From Actinomycetota bacterium (lineage in GTDB: Bacteria > Actinomycetota > Actinomycetes > S36-B12 > UBA10799), in the NCBI GenBank assembly GCA_030837445.1, contig JAUPKM010000658.1, positions 1-5,523 on the forward strand: a stretch of 5,523 nt of DNA, written 5' to 3'. Every line of letters starts with the position of its first letter. Position 1 is the stretch's first letter. A program made the translations under genes and the position numbers. A model generated the notes under the pieces. The model had not been told where the DNA came from. It did no database searches and worked only from the letters and a program-made list of their open reading frames with translations. Of the stretch, positions 5,061 to 5,523 are shown one piece after another.

Positions 5061-5522
5061 GTGAGCCGACACGTACAGATCACCATTGACGCCCGTGATC
5101 CGCGAGCCCTGTCGTCGTTCTGGCGCGACGTGTTGGGCTATGTCCACCCGGGGCCACCAGGGGTGGCCTTACCTGACGGCGCCGACCCGCTGGCGGTCTG
5201 GGACGAGTTCCTCCAGCAGATCGGCGTACCACCCGACCAGTGGAACACCCGTTCGGCGATCGAGGATCCCGACGGGCAGGGGCCCCGATTGTTCTTTCAG
5301 CAGGTGACCGATCACAAGGCCGGCAAGAACCACGTCCACCTCGACGTTCGGGCCGCTCCCGGCCTACAGGGGCAGGAACGGATGATCGCGTTGGAGGACG
5401 AATGCCAACGACTCGTCGCCCTTGGAGCAACCCGGCTGCGTCGCCACGAGCCAGCCCCGCCGATGAGCGCGGGACACATCGTGATGGCGGATCCTGAGGG
5501 TAACGAGTTCTGTCTGGACTGA
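5061..5522 (+). CDS. VOC family (Glyoxalase_6-like) protein
   Basis: A complete 153-residue protein ends with TGA one base before the window edge. It shows the paired beta-alpha-beta-beta-beta modules of the vicinal oxygen chelate fold: HVQITIDARDPRALSSFWRD (4-23) opens module one, RLFFQQV (76-82) closes it, NHVHLDV (90-96) opens module two and DPEGNEFCLD (144-153) closes it. His4, His91/His93 and Glu149 sit where metal ligands often occur; the first-module acidic ligand position appears to be Gln, so four-ligand metal binding is doubtful. The sequence resembles the Glyoxalase_6 group, abundant in actinobacteria and mostly uncharacterised; some relatives give resistance by binding antibiotics. 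The GTG start is chosen because the fold's first strand begins at once and no other start exists in this frame after 5019. It follows the regulator with a 39-bp gap bridged by a mini-ORF, so co-transcription is likely. Substrate unknown. Confidence 0.88.
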   Translation: MSRHVQITIDARDPRALSSFWRDVLGYVHPGPPGVALPDGADPLAVWDEFLQQIGVPPDQWNTRSAIEDPDGQGPRLFFQQVTDHKAGKNHVHLDVRAAPGLQGQERMIALEDECQRLVALGATRLRRHEPAPPMSAGHIVMADPEGNEFCLD

Positions 5523-5523
5523 C

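Overview
The window is high-GC DNA with GTG use, short intergenic gaps, one apparent leaderless start and gene families typical of Actinomycetota (a long patatin-like protein, an XRE-cupin regulator, a Glyoxalase_6-type VOC protein). I cannot resolve the genus. It reads as an ordinary chromosomal segment: no tRNA, rRNA, insertion sequence, CRISPR array or phage gene is visible.

Layout. The left 2.3 kb is a minus-strand block, read right to left: a 523-residue patatin-like phospholipase (2309-738), a 56-residue lysine-rich protein (672-502), and a SnoaL/DUF4440-type NTF2-fold protein (373 to beyond position 1) cut by the window edge. The 65 bp and 128 bp gaps allow co-transcription, but the second gap holds a 14-bp tandem repeat. 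Next comes a 425-bp non-coding stretch (2310-2734) with two near-identical hairpin elements. A plus-strand isochorismatase-family cysteine hydrolase follows (2735-3301). It converges on a minus-strand ten-helix EamA/RhtA-type exporter (4346-3444).

The exporter is divergent from a plus-strand XRE-cupin regulator (4410-5021). The 63 bp between them holds a perfect palindrome overlapping the best -10 hexamer of each gene, which suggests one operator controlling both. The regulator's stop overlaps the start of an 11-codon mini-ORF with a strong ribosome binding site, followed 7 nt later by the GTG start of a VOC-fold protein (5061-5522) that ends one base before the window edge.

How the genes may work together. 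The most coherent unit is exporter / regulator / VOC protein: an effector-sensing cupin regulator probably controls its own transcription and that of an amino-acid or small-metabolite exporter, with the VOC protein co-transcribed. The patatin and lysine-rich protein are probably a second unit; their link is inferred only from order and spacing. Nothing here clearly amounts to a new defence or mobile system. The points most worth following are the shared operator, the coupled mini-ORF, the twin hairpins and the lysine-rich partner of the patatin gene.
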